A DNA stretch of 64,000 nucleotides from Micromonospora sp. FIMYZ51 (GTDB lineage Bacteria; Actinomycetota; Actinomycetes; Mycobacteriales; Micromonosporaceae): assembly GCF_038246755.1 (NCBI RefSeq), contig NZ_CP134706.1, positions 5,394,001-5,458,000 on the forward strand. Direction: 5' to 3'. This document shows, in pieces, positions 62,809 to 64,000 of the stretch; the first letter of the stretch is position 1; every line of letters starts with the position of its first letter. A program made the position numbers and the translations under genes. Below the pieces are notes generated by a model. The model saw only the letters and a program-made list of their open reading frames with translations. It ran no database searches and had not been told where the DNA came from.

Positions 62809-63210
62809 TCAGCAAGCGTAGTAGCCGGCCTGTCTCGAAGCCTGATCGTTGAAGGCGGCGAACTGTTCAACCCACGGCGTCACTTGATCCGTGCCGGGGT
62901 GCTCGTCGAAGAACGACAGGAGTTCCGCAACGACCTCCGCGTCCAGGGCGGCGCGCAGGCGCCGGGCGATGAACGCCGCCTCCGCCGCCGTGGTGTGGCC
63001 TTCGCTGTACAGGAACCGGCGAGTCGGCAGCGTTTCCTCGCAGATTTCCAGTCCTGGTGTATCCAGTGCTTGTGTGAAGCCGTCCCCGCTCAGCACCCCC
63101 GCCTCGATCATGATCAAGCGGACGTAATTCATCTGCTCGTCGTTGAACGCGCAGGGGGTCCTGGCAAAGCCCTCGTCGGTCGGCGGGTCGAAACTAAACG
63201 CGTATCCCAT
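62809..63210 (-). CDS. Hypothetical protein
   Basis: A 133-residue frame starting MGYAFSFDPPTDEGFARTPCAFNDEQMNYVRLIMIEAGVLSG and ending AAFNDQASRQAGYYAC. It contains a helical ARRLRAALDAEVVAELLSFFDEH segment. No family recognised, no signal peptide or membrane segment. TATATT lies about 10 nt before the ATG and there is no ribosome-binding site. The frame is open for 92 more codons upstream, but that part has poor codon character. The 230 nt between it and the LysR gene show nothing recognisable. Confidence 0.6.
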   Translation of the reverse strand: MGYAFSFDPPTDEGFARTPCAFNDEQMNYVRLIMIEAGVLSGDGFTQALDTPGLEICEETLPTRRFLYSEGHTTAAEAAFIARRLRAALDAEVVAELLSFFDEHPGTDQVTPWVEQFAAFNDQASRQAGYYAC

Positions 63211-63733
63211 GAACGCGGAGAATATATGGGTGCCACTGTCGAGCGGCCACGAGCAGCCACTCGGCGTTGAAGTCCCGTCGTCCCGGTAGTTGTGGGAGAC
63301 GCGGTGGCTGATCGGGTCCCCGGCCGAGGTGGGTCGCGTACGCCGGAGGCTCTGCGATCTGGTTTCCGGTAGCGGCCGGTCACCGCCTGGATGTCGGCCG
63401 AGCATACGTTGGCCGAGATGATTGTTTGCGTTGCCCGGGGGATGCGTCATTCCTTCAGCGACGGCTTGCTCGTGGTCCGGCAGCATCGCGATCGAGGACG
63501 TCCGGGATGCCGTCGATCACATCGCGAAGGCCTTGAAGGTGCAAACACCATGGCCGTCACGAACTCACCCGGTCCGCAGATCGACGGGTGGTCGTCTGTC
63601 CTCGGCGGTCACCCGGGCAGCGACCCAGCCGAGTTCGATCGGCCAGTCCGCGACCGTTCCTGGACGTCCGCCCTGAGCGGCCAGTGCCGCTCCTCGCCGC
63701 ACTGCTCCCTTCCATCCACGGTGGCGTTGGACC
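63211..63733. other. Region of interrupted open frames, no confident gene
   Basis: On the minus strand several short stretches with coding-like composition (for example GTVADWPIELGWVAARVTAEDRRPPVDLRTG ending at 63565, and MLPDHEQAVAEGMTHPPGN from 63486) lie in different frames, as if one or more genes had decayed. No start with a ribosome-binding site, no RNA and no repeat seen. Confidence 0.4.
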
Positions 63734-64000
63734 GTGTACAACCAGGTCAGGATCGCAGCGGCCATCCACAACCTTTACAGCGCCCGAGGCACGATCATCC
63801 AGGAGATGCGGTCCGGCTCGCTGAAAACCCTCAGCGACGCCGGCAAGGCACTCGATGAGCCCAAGGAGATCACCACCGACCTCAACCCGGTGTGGCAAAG
63901 CTCTCAGGGGATGGGCACGGCGCTCAGCATCGGCGGCGCCTGGAACCCGCCGGTGGCAGCCATCGGCGCGAGCGTCCAACTCATCGGCATCGTGGGGCAG
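63734..64000 (+). CDS. Hypothetical protein, truncated by right window edge
   Basis: The frame is open from GTG 63734 to the end of the window (89 codons) with strong third-position GC: MYNQVRIAAAIHNLYSARGTIIQEMRSGSLKTLSDAGKALDEPKEITTDL, then a Gly/Ala-rich hydrophobic segment (TALSIGGAWNPPVAAIGASVQLIGIVG). The helical start and WQSSQGM may suggest a WXG100-like or lipoprotein-type secreted protein, but this is speculative. A stop at 63674-63676 limits the start to this GTG or a codon just before it. Confidence 0.55.
   Translation, partial: MYNQVRIAAAIHNLYSARGTIIQEMRSGSLKTLSDAGKALDEPKEITTDLNPVWQSSQGMGTALSIGGAWNPPVAAIGASVQLIGIVGQ

Overview
The window is very GC-rich actinobacterial DNA with strong third-position GC, GTG starts and many apparently leaderless promoters. 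Gene content and small intergenic repeats point to the Micromonosporaceae (Micromonospora or a close relative). This assignment is inferred from content, not from a database search. Its backbone is the conserved actinobacterial lipoate/glutamine-synthetase neighbourhood, in the same order as in Mycobacterium tuberculosis (dlaT, Rv2216-like epimerase, lipB, lipA, Rv2219-like membrane protein, RDD protein, glnA1, glnE, glnA2, panB). Many accessory genes have been inserted into it.

1-17.5 kb: 3' part of lpd and the two-lipoyl E2 gene, then an IS110-family element with a candidate 10-bp boundary repeat. Next come LtrA, a D-Ala-D-Ala carboxypeptidase, a GntR regulator beside a small Cys-rich protein, an aldo/keto reductase, a TIGR01777 epimerase, a secreted PHB-depolymerase-type esterase, a membrane protein and lipB. 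An archaeal-type aspartyl-tRNA synthetase follows, preceded by what looks like a T-box riboswitch, and then lipA.

17.5-31.6 kb: a large LuxR/AAA regulator, the DUF4191 and RDD membrane proteins, and glnA1 with a GlnR-like box. Then a TetR regulator with three operator half-sites facing a small-ORF/SGNH-hydrolase pair, a PadR/membrane-protein pair, two tandem MptB-type mannosyltransferases and another polytopic membrane protein.

31.7-35.9 kb: the most exciting cassette. A small protein matching effector-associated constant component 1 (EACC1) is followed 4 nt later by a 1225-residue caspase-SF1 helicase fusion. This looks like an NTP-dependent conflict/programmed-death effector module. A 57-nt intergenic repeat directly behind it supplies the stop codons of both this gene and the convergent glnE.

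35.9-46.4 kb: glnE coupled to a glutamine amidotransferase, an LD-carboxypeptidase, a secreted protein, DUF350, a second glutamine synthetase-like gene, glutamine-dependent NAD synthetase and panB. Ammonia assimilation, its adenylylation control and cofactor synthesis sit together.

46.4-58 kb: two minisatellite arrays (45-bp and 48-bp units) around a VOC protein, a DUF222/HNH (13E12-type) nuclease, an F420H2:NADP oxidoreductase, and a histone-H1-like Lys/Ala-rich protein with an apparent 3' frameshift. Then a nucleotidyltransferase, an AraC/GyrI regulator, two overlapping roadblock-like proteins, signal peptidase I, and a second Cys-rich small protein divergent from an HTH/TPR regulator.

58-64 kb: a lower-GC, disturbed end with a tRNA remnant, a frameshifted IS1380-type transposase, a secreted beta-propeller protein divergent from a LysR regulator, a hypothetical protein, and a gene running off the right edge. 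No rRNA, CRISPR array or biosynthetic gene cluster was seen.
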